A stretch of DNA of 64,000 bases, taken from assembly GCA_051530055.1 (NCBI GenBank), contig CM121342.1, positions 8,432,001 through 8,496,000 of the forward strand, written 5' to 3'. Position 1 is the first letter of the stretch. Every line of letters begins with the position of its first letter. The translations under genes were made by a program, and so were the position numbers. This document shows positions 32,729 through 43,749 of the stretch, one piece after another. A model generated the notes under the pieces. That model was not told the origin of the DNA. It worked only from the letters and a program-made list of their open reading frames with translations, and did not search any database. The DNA comes from Neoechinorhynchus agilis (Eukaryota; Acanthocephala).

Positions 32729-35170
32729 ACAGGAGGATACGGCGTGATGTGTTAATTTTTTCCCACTCGTCCCTAGATGCCATTAGAATGCAGGAAATAA
32801 TTGCTGGTTTTATTGATTGATCAATAAATTTAAGGCATTTCGAGGGCGCCGAGAAATTATTCGTAGACATCTTGACGGATTTATCCCAAGCCCTAAGCAA
32901 ATTATTCGAAGTCAAGTCTCCAGTACTTAGGGATCGCAGCAGAGGCAACTTCAGCCAGTTACCATTAGGCACTAAGCCAGCACCAAACGATAATTTCTCA
33001 ATAATCTCATTAACCACTGATTTGTCAGAGGTGTCTCGAATTCAACTAGCCGCTCTGACTTTCCACCTAACATATTTGGAGTTTTTTAGAATGCACCAGA
33101 AAGATTTAGTGGAAGATGAAAGACGCTTAATGATCCGCTGATGATCTGCTAAATGAAGCCCATAATTGCAAGCCCAGCATTTTCGCGTCTAATTACGACT
33201 TAGACGTGTCGTCCTGTAAAAGAATAGCTTTCTTTATTTAAGCCGCACAATATCGCAAATAATTCAAGGTTACCCTACTAGTTACAGAATAATTAGGCAC
33301 TGATAAAAATATATTGGACATTTTAGAAATTAGATGATTCCACGCCGGAAGGGTACTATAATTCGGCATTGTACGCTTGATTGCGAAATTGAAGAAGGTT
33401 ACATTAAGGAGAGAGAAGCGATATTTTCGGGATAATGACAGGTCGTCCGTAATATTCCATGTCGACATATCATGGAAGCAAATTTCCGCAATCGACGTCT
33501 GTTTGGCGAGGGATATTGTCACGCGTCGATCCAATCGGGCGAATCAACCATCAAAGAAGAAATGAGAATTGTTATGGAGCCTGTGAAAAGTAGGTTGAAT
33601 AGGACAGATGAATTCGTGTGTGCCATCACGATTGGCCACAGCCAGGGTCCATTTTCTGGACAGATCATTAAAATCCCCGAACAAGGGAACGTTCCCAATG
33701 CCAAGAATGTGTTGAAGAATGTCCTTGGTTGTGGATTTATGGATTAAATTAGGGCGAACATACACATTTCCTATTAAAAGTTTCCTCCTGCTTTTCCTTT
33801 CATCTCGAATAGAGCGAATAATAAGTTCTCATTTAAATAACTTTGAACAAGAGAGACGCATAACTCTTTCTTGAATAGAGACAATAGGCCAGAGGAATGA
33901 GGGTTTAACGGAGAAGGGAAAACGTCGTATTTCATCAAAACTGAAGTAGGTAATAAATTATTAAATTCGAAGGCTGCTTTCTTTACTTCGTGGAGGCAAA
34001 TAAAATCCCGGTTAATGTGATTGAAAAAATTAAGTCTATTAAGAGCCGCGGCTCCACCGGAGTTCCACTGAAGGCAGTGAAGATTTAGGGGTGCTGGAGA
34101 GGTCCCACTGGGCATCATTCGATGGAGATGGGCTCCATGAGTGCATCAGAATCGCTAGTAATGATTCTACTGGCTGAGGCATCATTAGCAGCACTGCGTG
34201 GAGCTTTCTTGTTCACTTTGTCACGGCCTTTGGCAAACCCCGCTTACCTTTAGGTTGTGCAGAGACCATCTTGACACCATTGTTCGGGTTGCAATCCGAG
34301 ACTGAAGCGAACTGGTTGGGCGTTGCTGGTTGTATCAAGGTAAGTAGCTTGTGAATATGTTCAGCTAGTTGGTTCTGCATATTATTGAAGAGCATTGTTA
34401 TTAGGTGGGACACTTCCTCCAATACTTTCTCAGAGATTCTCTGACATATTATATTCTCATTCAAGATGCTTCGACCGTTATCAGCAGCGGCCTTAGGAGT
34501 CTCCTGGACCACGGTTTTAGATACCATCGTAGGAATCTAGTTTTTGTTGCTAGCACCAGATGTACCCGCTCTACAAGCGTTTACATATTACTTGAAGCAG
34601 CGGCATCCTTTAAAATAACTCCTATGACTACCACCACAATTTCCGCACTTGACAATCTTGTTGTTGCAGACTGGCATATGATAGAGTTCTGGGCAGAAGC
34701 AGCATTTTTGAATTTTGCTGGCTTTGTTCGTCTTAAAATAACAGTCGAAATGAATTTATTACAACTCAAAAATTTAATTTTTGCTGCACCTGTAGCCAAT
34801 AGTGTTTTCCGTCATTGTGATATTTGACAAATGACGAATAGTCGTCCATATATTCTTTATTAACAGAGACCATTTTTAGGGTTCCGTTCCAGAGGTTGAC
34901 TTTATTCTAACAATATTATCTTCCTTCTTCGTATCAAGCCATGGTTTGAGGAATCCCGACCAAGTAGATTCCTTTGTTGATACTTATATCGCCGTCATCT
35001 TGCAGACATAATTTTGTTTTTTAATCGACAGATCAGTGTAACGGTTGAGGATTTGCATCCTCGACAATGTCTATTTGAAGCTTTGTGGGTGGCCGTATGC
35101 CTCCCTCCACCGCAACACTAGGTGGTTGCGATAACATTCTGAACCCTTTTGCCCCTCCCTAAAAAAAGAG
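32729..35170 (-). mobile_element. APE-type LINE (copy b): ORF1, endonuclease and linker, without RT
   Basis: Read from 35,170 downwards. The 5' end has the same GGGAGGGG... start and TGGGTGGCCGTATGCC box as LINE a. ORF1 ends with zinc knuckles (CCFCPELYHMPVC and CGNCGGSHRSYFKGC, around 34,620-34,760). The endonuclease starts LNLHCLQWNSGGAAAL with ICLHEVKK (34,118-33,774) and continues with NVPLFGDFNDLSRKW (33,765-33,544). The linker at 33,017-32,682 matches that of LINE a (KCLKFIDQS, WEKINTSRR). At the place where the reverse transcriptase should begin, the copy stops. Several frameshifts are present. It is a 5' half of a LINE, probably cut by a rearrangement. Confidence 0.85.
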
Positions 35171-35233
35171 AATTTATTCAGCATATCGAGTATAATTCAA
35201 GTATAAGTCAGTGCGATGGACAATGAGTATAAA

Positions 35234-36775
35234 TTAGGAATATGAGTAAGATGTCCAACGATTGCACCGTTGCAGGCAAAGATCCTTCAGGAACCCAGCC
35301 CAGGATTTTGGTAGCAAATCAATGTGCCTGAAGAACTCTTGAATGAAGAGTGGCTTGTGTTCGGGAGGGCGATCTCTTGAGAAAAACACTAGGCTGGAAA
35401 TGGCCCACGACTTCCAGATAGTACGAACGTGATGAAAGTCAAGTCCCAATTTGTAAGCGCGAGTGGCTTTTGATTTAGCTATTTTGAGAAGTTTCTTCAA
35501 TTTTGAAATGCCAGTCCTGGGGGATAAGTTGACCGTAAGAGTGTGACCGAGAATACGCAGTTTACTGGGCATAAAATTCTCGACAGGTGAGGATGAAGAA
35601 TTATTGGAAAGGTGTGAGGAAAAGAAAAGTTTTAGATCTTTGCGTAAACAACTTGAACGGGTTTTGAAGATCAGTTTTGTTTTTGAAAAATTGAGAGAGA
35701 GGTTCATGCGAGGTAGCATGGTGTTAAGATAGTCTATAGACTGTATAATTAAAAGTTTTAAACTGGTGATCCTGTGAGATTTCAGCACAAAGGTGAAATC
35801 ATCAGCATAGCAGATCAAGTTAGCGTTATAAGAGAAGTTTTGTACAAGATATTGAGAGGCCAAGAGGAATAAGATAGTAGAGAGAGGTGATCCCTGTGGG
35901 ACACCATTAAGAGGGTAATATAAGGTTTTTGTAGCGTCATCGTCAAAAAAGAAGGCCTTTGAGAACAGTGTATTGTGAATCCTGGCAATAAGATTATGTG
36001 GAACACTGAAAAATTCTAACATCTCGATAATAAAGCCCAGCGAGATTTTGTCAAAAGCCTGAGACAGGTCCACTGCTAAAATAGCACGTAGAGGGAAGGC
36101 ATCGTCCCCGAAATTCGAGTAAATGTCAGCCAGCGCTGAGTGAACAGATTTGCCTTTTAAAAAACCATGACAATTACTGGAGATGCAGTTGTGTTCCCTG
36201 ATAAAAAGATTTAGTTTATGCGCTAGAGCACGTTCATAGATGGTGACCAGGGGATTTTGCAGGGAGATCGGCCGAAGGTCGTTGGGAGCCGTAACTAACT
36301 TCCTCCCATTCTTAACTAAAAATATGCGCCTCGAAATGTTGATATCTCTCCAGGCATAAGGGGAGCACTTCAACATCAGATTCGCTATGAGGAGGACACT
36401 CTCCCGAGAAAGCAGGGATAGGCATTTTGTCCCTGAGGTGCTATTGGATGAGGACAATTTTGGATTAAGGGACCAAACTTTGACAATATCAGATTGATTT
36501 AAATCAGATCGATTAGGAATTAGCCTCCTAAAAATGACTAGAGTAATGCCTTTAGCACATGATGAGCCATGAAAGTCAAAGATAGACGAGAGAATATGAT
36601 CCATAGAGGATGCTTTTAACCATGAGGTGAGTTTCGACCCCCAACTGATAAACCTCTTCTTCCCAGAGGCCATATTCCACCAGGACGATGAGAATGTTTG
36701 TAAGGATTTTAGGGTAGCGCGGTCGGAAACCAATTGTTGTCGACATCGAGCAGCCCAGTAATGACTAAAGAGCAC
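35234..36775 (-). CDS. LINE reverse transcriptase (ORF2 C-terminal part), open
   Basis: A 513-residue open frame. It encodes the reverse transcriptase of LINE a: NDLRPISLQNP (165-175), AVDLSQAFDKIS (234-245), GVPQGSPLS (291-299) and CYADDF (322-327), so the catalytic Asp residues are all present. The C-terminus carries WAISSLVFFSRDRPPEHK, a box also found in the fragments at 11.1, 32.6 and 42.9 kb. The N-terminal 150 residues are the linker after the endonuclease. In the element the enzyme would copy the LINE RNA at a nicked target. Here the endonuclease in front is in other frames, so the element as a whole is probably not active, although its RT domain looks undamaged. Confidence 0.85.
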   Translation of the reverse strand: MLFSHYWAARCRQQLVSDRATLKSLQTFSSSWWNMASGKKRFISWGSKLTSWLKASSMDHILSSIFDFHGSSCAKGITLVIFRRLIPNRSDLNQSDIVKVWSLNPKLSSSNSTSGTKCLSLLSRESVLLIANLMLKCSPYAWRDINISRRIFLVKNGRKLVTAPNDLRPISLQNPLVTIYERALAHKLNLFIREHNCISSNCHGFLKGKSVHSALADIYSNFGDDAFPLRAILAVDLSQAFDKISLGFIIEMLEFFSVPHNLIARIHNTLFSKAFFFDDDATKTLYYPLNGVPQGSPLSTILFLLASQYLVQNFSYNANLICYADDFTFVLKSHRITSLKLLIIQSIDYLNTMLPRMNLSLNFSKTKLIFKTRSSCLRKDLKLFFSSHLSNNSSSSPVENFMPSKLRILGHTLTVNLSPRTGISKLKKLLKIAKSKATRAYKLGLDFHHVRTIWKSWAISSLVFFSRDRPPEHKPLFIQEFFRHIDLLPKSWAGFLKDLCLQRCNRWTSYSYS

Positions 36776-37199
36776 TTTGACAAGAAGAGTATCTCCACGA
36801 ATTTTGGCTTGATATAATTCACGCCCAATAAAACGGAAGGATCTTCTTTCATAAGGTCTAGAAAAAGTTCTTTGTGGTTGATAGAGGAACAGATTAGCGG
36901 TGGTATTGATAAAACTGTTAATTTGAGGTAGGGAATAATTTAGAGAATTAGTTAAAACCGAACAAGATAGAAGTGAATAGCTAATCGCTCTGAAAAAGCG
37001 ATGTTCAGAGGAGACAAATGAAGGACTCTCCTGAGTGTATTATTGGAGCCGATAGACCATATTAAGATATCATGACCCGTTAGGTGGAAGCGAGAAAATT
37101 GACGATCTACTTGAACTAGCAGATTTAAGCATTTCCTGTGAATGATAAGATCCAGGAAGGAATGCGTGTTATTTTTAGTTAGAATATGAAAGGATGGGG

Positions 37200-37690
37200 T
37201 GAGAGGAGCGGAGTTCGTATTGAGGTTTAGCGGAGTTAACTATGGCTTTGGACCATTTCATTGAGGGATCGTTAAAATCACCAACAATGAAGTCAATATT
37301 GGCACGAAGGCATTTAATGACATTCTTAACGGCCGGACGATGAATAAAACCGGGTCGTATGTACAGATTGACAATAGTGAAAGGCCGGCGAGTGAAATAA
37401 AATTTAAAGATAGAGTAGGATAGCTCATTTGTCGTGAAGGAAGATGATAAGGAGGGATTGAGAGAGGATTTGAAGACAGAAATAAGCCCTTGAGACGAAT
37501 GATCGAATGGATCAGAGATAAAGGAATTGTATTCAGGAGAATCAAGCTGCGGTAGGAGATTAAAAAGTTGGGAGGTATTAAAAATACTCTTGCTTTCTTG
37601 TAAAAGTAAGATGGAAGCTCCCGATATGAGACTATTAATTTTCGGAAGATTGGGGTGCAGAGTTCATCACGCAAATGTCTCATACCCTCA
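37200..37690 (-). mobile_element. APE endonuclease part of LINE a, frameshifted
   Basis: In shifting frames the minus strand encodes ASILLLQESKS, then FTIVNLYIRPGFIHR and IDFIVGDFNDPSMKWS. These are the Glu and Asp-Phe-Asn boxes of APE-type endonucleases that nick the target DNA. The N-terminal box (Asn) is not seen, so the domain is incomplete. Confidence 0.75.
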
Positions 37691-37851
37691 ACGGCTGCAA
37701 TAGAAATTGGAAGTCCAGATTTTCTTGATTTGATGAAGTATTTAATTGTGCAGCCGAATGATGATTCGAAAAGATCCCTATCCTCCTTGCATATATCCGG
37801 TTGGAGTCCATGAACAAGAAATTGAACCTTTTGCGAGGTTGCAGAGACCGT

Positions 37852-38530
37852 TTAGAGATTATTAGGAAGATTGGAATTGGCGAATTTAACCAGATTGGAC
37901 ATCCATTCATATTTGGAAACATAAATCCTCATGGTGCCGGCGAAATAAGATAGTTTATCAACTCGTTTTATGCCATCGTTATTGAATGTGTGAGCCCAAG
38001 GAGTAATCAGCTTGTCGAACATGACTTGTTTTGGAAGAATGGGGTTAGATTTGACAGTGACCACAAAAGGCCATCTTTTGGTAGGAAGAGCTTGATAATG
38101 TTTGAGAAGACATTTGACGAAGATGTTTTTGCTTTGAGATGGGAGAGCATTTGCTCTCGATGTTCGATTGGTACCGACCCTCCGCAATTATCAATGAGCG
38201 CGTCCACGGAGCAACGCTTTGGTTGTAGATTACGTCCTTAGGCATAATCGGATTTGACTTGATTGTGAGTATATACGGCCATCTCTTGACCGGAAGGGCT
38301 AGGTACTCGCGTTGAGTTTTGAATGAAGATGTCAGCTGTTGGGGGATTTCATCAGAAAGGGACCCTTCCAACAGGAACTGAGAAGTGGGATTCGATCCTG
38401 AATCAGTGATTGATGGCTGTTTGTCGCGCTTCATGTCTTTGAGAATATTACTCCGAACCTCCGGAGGTACGGGAATTCTCAGGGAAGTGGGTGGCCGTTT
38501 GCCACCCTCCGCCAAAACATTGGTACGCAT
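37852..38530 (-). CDS. ORF1 protein of LINE a, broken, with an internal duplication
   Basis: The reading starts MRTNVLAEGGKRPP at 38,530 and continues in a second frame to 37,852. It contains two similar blocks: ALPVKRWPYILTIKSNPIMP followed by SVAPWTR, and ALPTKRWPFVVTVKSNPILP followed by LITPWAH. The second ends with MRIYVSKYEWMSNLVKF. This is the RNA-binding, gag-like protein of the LINE. The repeated block could be a natural duplicated domain or two overlapping element starts. A frameshift separates the two halves. Confidence 0.6.
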
Positions 38531-38560
38531 TTTTTTGACCCCTCCCTACCACGACACGCA

Positions 38561-39022
38561 TAATGTGCATTGGTGCGCGATATCGATCTGCCCTAGGTCA
38601 CACCTCCGCTCTTTCGATAAAAGGGATAACGCGTTTTCGGCTTCTTCAACCTTAGGCTTCTCCTTGGCATCCCAATTATCTCTTCGCTTGTTCCAGTCTC
38701 GTCTGTTCTACCTGGCGCAAGTTTTGTTCGTCGACCTCCTTGTTTTCTAACTCGATGTTAACTCCCATTCTCCTCCCTATTCTCTCCAGGCCCGCCTCCT
38801 GGAGGTATCTGAGGATCCGGAGAGATGTACGAACTCTTAACGTTTCGAAAGAGTTTAAGTGGTCATATCACTTTTCTGATGTAAAACATAAAATTTCTCT
38901 GACCGCCGAAAGTGCTAAAATAATTCACATCGATAAAAAAGAAATATATACATGAGGTCGAGAAAATCAGCTGACAATGTAACAAATGATGAAAAAACAT
39001 ACGGTTGAACAAACCAATTTCG
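38561..39022. other. Unassigned stretch upstream of LINE a
   Basis: Contains GGCCCGCCTCCTGGAGG at 38,800 and, near 38,993, AAAAAACATACGGTTGAACA, which also occurs at 49,465 in a LINE ORF1 fragment. No gene recognised. Confidence 0.35.
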
Positions 39023-39190
39023 TCAGCTGAGTTTGTACATTTCGTAGTTGTGAAGAGGTGGTCTAGTGGACTCGTGCCCAGAATCCCTGTTTCAGGGTCA
39101 AAGTGTTCGAATCCACGATTGCCAATGACGCAAAACCAAAGGGGAGGAAATACCACTGAAGGGAGGAAACTCACCGATGAGCAGCGCCTC
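39023..39190 (+). mobile_element. tRNA-derived SINE, copy 1
   Basis: The head resembles a tRNA: box A GTGGTCTAGTGG and box B GTTCGAATCC at the usual distance of an elongated (Leu/Ser-like) tRNA. The body continues GCCAATGACGCAAAACCAAA and GGAGGAAATACCACTGAAGG. Copy 2 at 49,706-49,866 matches over the whole length. The 3' limit is uncertain. Confidence 0.65.
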
Positions 39191-39413
39191 CTGGAGGTCT
39201 GAGGGACGTGCTGATAAAGAGAGGGTATCCGGGTAGCAAGATAGCTCGATGTATTCGGGACGCACGCTATGCTACCTTCAGGAAGCAAAACGAACCAAAA
39301 GAACGGGGTTTCGTTTGAAGTTCCATTCGTTAATGATCAATGGAACGCGATGCGAATCGAATCTTGAGGTCGGCAAGATACAACTCAGATCCCTTTTTTT
39401 GATTCTGAAATGT

Positions 39414-39965
39414 GTTGGCGTCCAAAGATGGAGAATGGGAAATCAGTGCAAAGCACCCTTCTAGATTTCTAGAAATTCTTAATCTCTAGCTGAATTTATC
39501 AGGATAAAGACACGAACTAATGGACAATCTCCAATTGACAAATGATCTCAAAATCCCTCAGTAGTTTCCCGCTGCCTTCTAAACCAAAAGGTGAATCTGT
39601 TAGTTTTGGTTGAAATTCCGCGTAGATGACGAAACAATGAATAAAATTACTTTTATTCATATAAAAAATCTCTATAAAGCTTCTTATACGAACGTTTGAT
39701 TCAAATTTGACCCAGGAGAATTTTTGTTAAGTTTCAATAGACCATTGAATTTTTCACTTTTTGCGATATGCTGATAAATTCATAATCGCCCTTCTAAATT
39801 TTACGCATTTTCATGAAGGAAACAAAACGAATTTTCGGGTAATTTTTGCGCCATATTTCTACTGTTTTGATATGGCAGAAAAATTGAAGCAATTTATATG
39901 GTTCGATATTTCTGCACAATCTTGTGCCTTTGTCAAGAGTTTTTCTTTAGAAAATTACAAGTAAG
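39414..39965 (+). repeat. Element X, copy 4 (subtype without the 60-base hairpin)
   Basis: Starts with the GGCGTCCAAAGATGGAGAAT block (peptide MLASKDGEWEI in other copies, here altered) and holds the exon-like frame 39,761-39,964: RYADKFIIALLNFTHF, DMAEKLKQFI, FDISAQSCAF. It ends at the same splice-donor-like AATTACAA/GTAAGC and then runs into an RTE copy. Very close to copy 2. Confidence 0.68.
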
Positions 39966-40712
39966 CTTACTAACAAACAAACTGATGACAAACCCGAACT
40001 GGAACGCTGGTGGAATGAGACAGCTGAAGTGATTCGTAGTGAAGCAAAAAAAACTAGGAATGACATCGAGGAAACCTAAACCCCAAAACAAAGAGGCATG
40101 GAGGTGGAATCAAGTCGTCAAGGACGCAATCAATCTAAAGAAGTCAGTCAGGAAAAGATTGGATTTTGACGCTTCGGCCTCGAATGCAGACGCTTACAAA
40201 CAGGCTAAAAGGAAGGCCGTATGAGAATGCGCCAAAGCCAAGAGGGAAGCCGATAACGGCCTGTTCTAAAAATTGCAGCGAGGGAGTTGTAGAGATATGG
40301 TCTTCAGGTTGGCCAAAGTCAGGGATAAAAAATCGCGGAATATCGTGCACCTCAAAATGATCAGTGATAGCCATGGCAAGACGCTGGACCAATGTAAGGA
40401 CATTTTGGATAGGTGGAAGGAATATTTCAGCACTCTGTTGAACACTGAGAATGACAGACTGCTTCTAGAGGACTTACACCCGAATGTCAATATGACGAGG
40501 CCGTACTCGTACGATGAGATGGCTGCACAGCTCAGGAAAATGAAGACTGGTAGGAGCGGCGGTCCAGAGAACATGCCGATCGAACTGTGGCAGTCAATGG
40601 GAGTCTTGGGAATAAAGTTGCTCATGGGGCTCTTTCAGAAGATAGATTTGGAGGAAAAGATCCCGTCGGAATGGCAGAGAAGCATATTGATACTGATCTT
40701 CAAAGGCAAAGG
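39966..40712 (+). mobile_element. RTE-clade LINE fragment, cut at the Penelope junction
   Basis: Same insertion as at 19,949, nearly identical (open 40,273-40,770). It stops in the middle of the reverse transcriptase at FKGKG, where the 264-base Penelope flank begins. The 1,140-base block 39,573-40,712 is a direct repeat of 19,553-20,692. Confidence 0.9.
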
Positions 40713-42750
40713 AGTTGGATTCGCAAGACGTTCTTTCAAAACTTCATATACGTTACACTGTCTACTGTACTGAATTTGTTCAACGTCAGATTAAACATCA
40801 ATTGATGGTAATCCGGTAAAATATGCAAGTAAACGAAGAAATGTATTCGAAATAGAAGTAACATTCCCGATATAAAGTTTAGATATCATGTTACAAACTC
40901 CGCTTCATCCAACTGAGTAATCGCTGAAGTTAGCAGACATAGCAGCGGAAGCGTTTCTCATAGAGACAGATATTACTCAAGAACTTCGCGATCAAAACAC
41001 ACCTTCTCCTCAAAGCAACTGAATTTGCTGAACAAGGGACCCGACTATATTATTAAGAATAAGATTGATCGACTAAAATCCGATGTGAAACAGAGCTGCT
41101 CATAAACTCACATCCAGATCTGGTGAGTTCAATTTTGGCCTATGACAGGAAAGCTCGTACTCGGAACGTTCGCAACGATAATGATGAAATGGCAATCGCA
41201 AAGTCCGTGAAGGATGTGGCATCAATAATGATTTGCAAATCTGACAAAGGACGCGCTTTATTAGCTGTGGACATGGAATGCTATCAAAAGAGGGCTATGG
41301 ATCTTCTTAACTCTGACAAATTCGGGAGGCTGGCGAAAGATCCCACGCGAAGCAGAGAAACTAAATTTAACGGTTTCCTAAGGAACTTGTTGAACCGGTC
41401 GCTGATCAGTCTTCAATTTTACAACGGGACGCGTTCATCATCGGCTAAGTGTGCGTTTCTATATCTCCTTCCGAAGATTCACAAGCCAATCATGCAGTAC
41501 CGTCCAATTATAGCCAGTTACATGTCATTCAACCATCGCCTATCCAAAAGGATCAATGTTTTATTAAGATCGATTGTAGCAACTTCCGCCTCGCACATCA
41601 AGGATGGACCCACGTTTGCAATTGAGATCAGGAAAATAAACGTTAAGCTCCACAGAATGTTTACGGCCGATGTTAATGCTCTTTTCACCAATGTCCCGTT
41701 GACCAAAACGATCGAACTATCGGCTGATTTACTATCGAAGAATTGCAGTGAACCATGTTTGGACCGTGGTACGTGGTATTCCCTAATTCAATGGTGCACG
41801 AGTATGACTGCCTTTGAATTCGAGGGTTCTTTTTACAATCAAAAAGATGGTGTAGCCATGGGATCTCCACTAGCTCTGACTTTGTGCGACATTTACATGC
41901 GGGATTGGGAGTTCACTTTTTTGGAGTCTCATAGTTATGTAAATCGACGGTGGCGTTATGTTGACGATGCATTCATTCTAACTGATCCAAACCACAACAA
42001 AGATTCACTAAATGTTGATCTGAATATTCAAGATTCACACAAACAGTGGACAGTCAACGAAGAGGGCATCGACGGTGAGGTCTCGTTCATCACAAGGCAA
42101 AGTTAGCACCTCACTTTTTCGTAAGGCGAACCTACCATGGGGACCACCACACTGGTCAAGCCACCAACCGATAAGGCATAAAATCTCGGCGGTCTCTTCA
42201 TACTTCCGAAGAGCCTCTCTTATCTCATCCACTCGATTGGCGTGGAGTAAAGAAAGGGAGAAGATAGTCCAGAAGCTAAAAATGATGGGATATCCCAAAT
42301 GGATTATAGACCGCGGAATCAAAAGCAGGAAGTACCATCCACACAACAACCACAACCAAAAATCGCCCGCAGAGCTTATATGTTTTGAAAAAGTGAACTT
42401 CATTGATGATGAAACAAATCAGATGATCTACTCCATTATGAGTAAGAAGGCTGGAACTCGTCTCTATAACAATAAAGGAATCGCCCTCAGATGCACATTC
42501 AAGAGGAAGAGTAAAACTGAGCCGATGCATGGGTTTTACAGAATGCACTGTGAACAGTGTGATAAAGTCTACATCGGATAAACGATGCAGGGCATTAAGA
42601 AGAGGGTCTCGCAACATAAGCAAGCTTGCATTCGATTTGAGCATTCTTCGGCAATCTCAAATCATCAAGAGACATGTAAGCATCGAGCGGATTTTGGTGG
42701 CACCTATTTCGATGCACTATCTCGGATGAAATCAGGCTTATTGCCTCGAA
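40713..42750 (+). mobile_element. Penelope-like element with GIY-YIG endonuclease
   Basis: After a 264-base 5' flank also found at 7,903-8,166, the main frame (41,123-42,106) encodes a Penelope-type reverse transcriptase: YLLPKIHKP (114-122), DVNALFTNVPL (183-193), DGVAMGSPL (242-250) and RYVDDAF (278-284). The catalytic boxes are all seen. A second part (42,075-42,581) carries the connector (KVSTSLFRK, SSYFRRASLI, MMGYPKWII) and the start of the GIY-YIG nuclease (MHCEQCDKVYIG), whose remainder follows (RVSQHKQACI, AISNHQETCKH). Penelope-like elements copy themselves by target-primed synthesis, and the GIY-YIG domain cuts the target. The copy carries a few breaks and is probably inactive, but it looks young. 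Confidence 0.92.
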
Positions 42751-42910
42751 CGTTTCGAACCTATTTATATTCGAACGTTTCGAACCTATTTATATATAAG
42801 GATTCGATGACAATACGTTCGAAACGCCGACCAATGCGAACTAGTGTTGTAGCGGCACTAAAATCAATAGTGTGCCCTGTGTTTTTTGCATGGGCCACCA
42901 CTGCGGAACT
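42751..42910 (-). mobile_element. Penelope-like element fragment (end of GIY-YIG part)
   Basis: The minus strand encodes ISSAVVAHAKNTGHTIDF and RIGRRFERIVIESLYI, which is the C-terminal part of a Penelope GIY-YIG protein. It lies tail to tail with the larger element. A 30-base segment (ATTCGAACGTTTCGAACC) is tandemly doubled at the junction near 42,750-42,800. Confidence 0.7.
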
Positions 42911-43025
42911 AATATAATGGGCAATTTCTGCCCTAACTTTTTTTAGTCGCGGTTGTCCACCCGAACAGCGGCCCATTTTCGGTGAGGCCCTGCTACAAAA
43001 CGCGTCATTCTTAAGACAAAAAGAG
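42911..43025 (+). mobile_element. LINE C-terminal fragment
   Basis: The plus strand encodes ISALTFFSRGCPPEQRPIFG and ALLQNASFLRQKE, the same LINE end as at 11.1 and 32.6 kb. Confidence 0.6.
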
Positions 43026-43344
43026 AAAATGGAATTGGTCAAGAGAATGAACTACTAACTATAAACAAAATTAACTTAAAATCCTATGTTTCACAACTTT
43101 GAGCGCTATCACGTGTGCTTCTAATATATATTTGTTGTTGTTGAACTAATATCCGTGTTACAGATAAATTAATTAAATGACATTGTTTTTAGCTTTTTTT
43201 GATTCCCAGGAAGCTGTAGTCATATTTTAGACCGTTTAATCGAGAATTCTGCTAGTTGATAAACAGGTAAAAGAATATGCGCAACGTATATAATATTTCG
43301 CCCCCAACGTGGGTCTTCAGATCTAAAAATAAGGCATGGAGAAT

Positions 43345-43640
43345 TTATGTAATCTTCATTTTGAGGATATAATCGGGCTTGTTGCCTTCCATTGTTTCGT
43401 TATTTTTGATACAGATCGCTTCAGTTATGATACGAGTGTATTGATCGTCGCTACGGTCCAATATTTTTGTGTCATTAAAATCGATTGAGTGTCCTGTGTT
43501 ATCTACATGATTTACTATTGCAGAATTTTTATCTTGCCTCCTCAAATCGTATTTGTGTTCATAAGTTTTGCGAGCAACATTATTCGTTTGTCCTGACTTG
43601 TTGCAGTCTGTGCATGGCATGCTATAAACCACGCCATGTG
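43345..43640 (-). mobile_element. Penelope-like element fragment (GIY-YIG domain)
   Basis: A 95-residue minus-strand frame encodes MVYSMPCTDCNKSGQT, then RKTYEHKYDLRRQDKNSAIV and NHVDNTGHSIDF, a GIY-YIG domain of Penelope type. It differs from the one at 42.5 kb, so it is from another subfamily. The YIG box reads KSGQT. Confidence 0.78.
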
Positions 43641-43749
43641 GTGGGTCACCCTTCGCAGAACTTATGAAAGCATTGAAGGTCTTTTGTTGTTTGGTGTAAG
43701 TTACTGTTTTAATTCCTTTTAGTCAATACGCATTCACTATTTTTGAGTT

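Larger units (their letters stand above)
35171..38560 (-). mobile_element. APE-type LINE (copy a), nearly full length
   Basis: Non-LTR retrotransposon read from about 38,560 to 35,171: 5' end with a GGGAGGGGTCAAAAAAATG start, ORF1 (38,530-37,690), endonuclease (about 37,680-37,200) and reverse transcriptase (36,775-35,234). It follows directly upstream of copy b in the same direction, so the two lie in tandem. The front is frameshifted, but the RT frame is open. ORF1 with a gag-like start and an APE endonuclease place it in the Jockey/I/R1 group of clades. I cannot name the clade. Confidence 0.88.

Noticed and set aside
38385-38750. Plus-strand frame of 121 residues
   Set aside because: Antisense to the start of LINE a ORF1.
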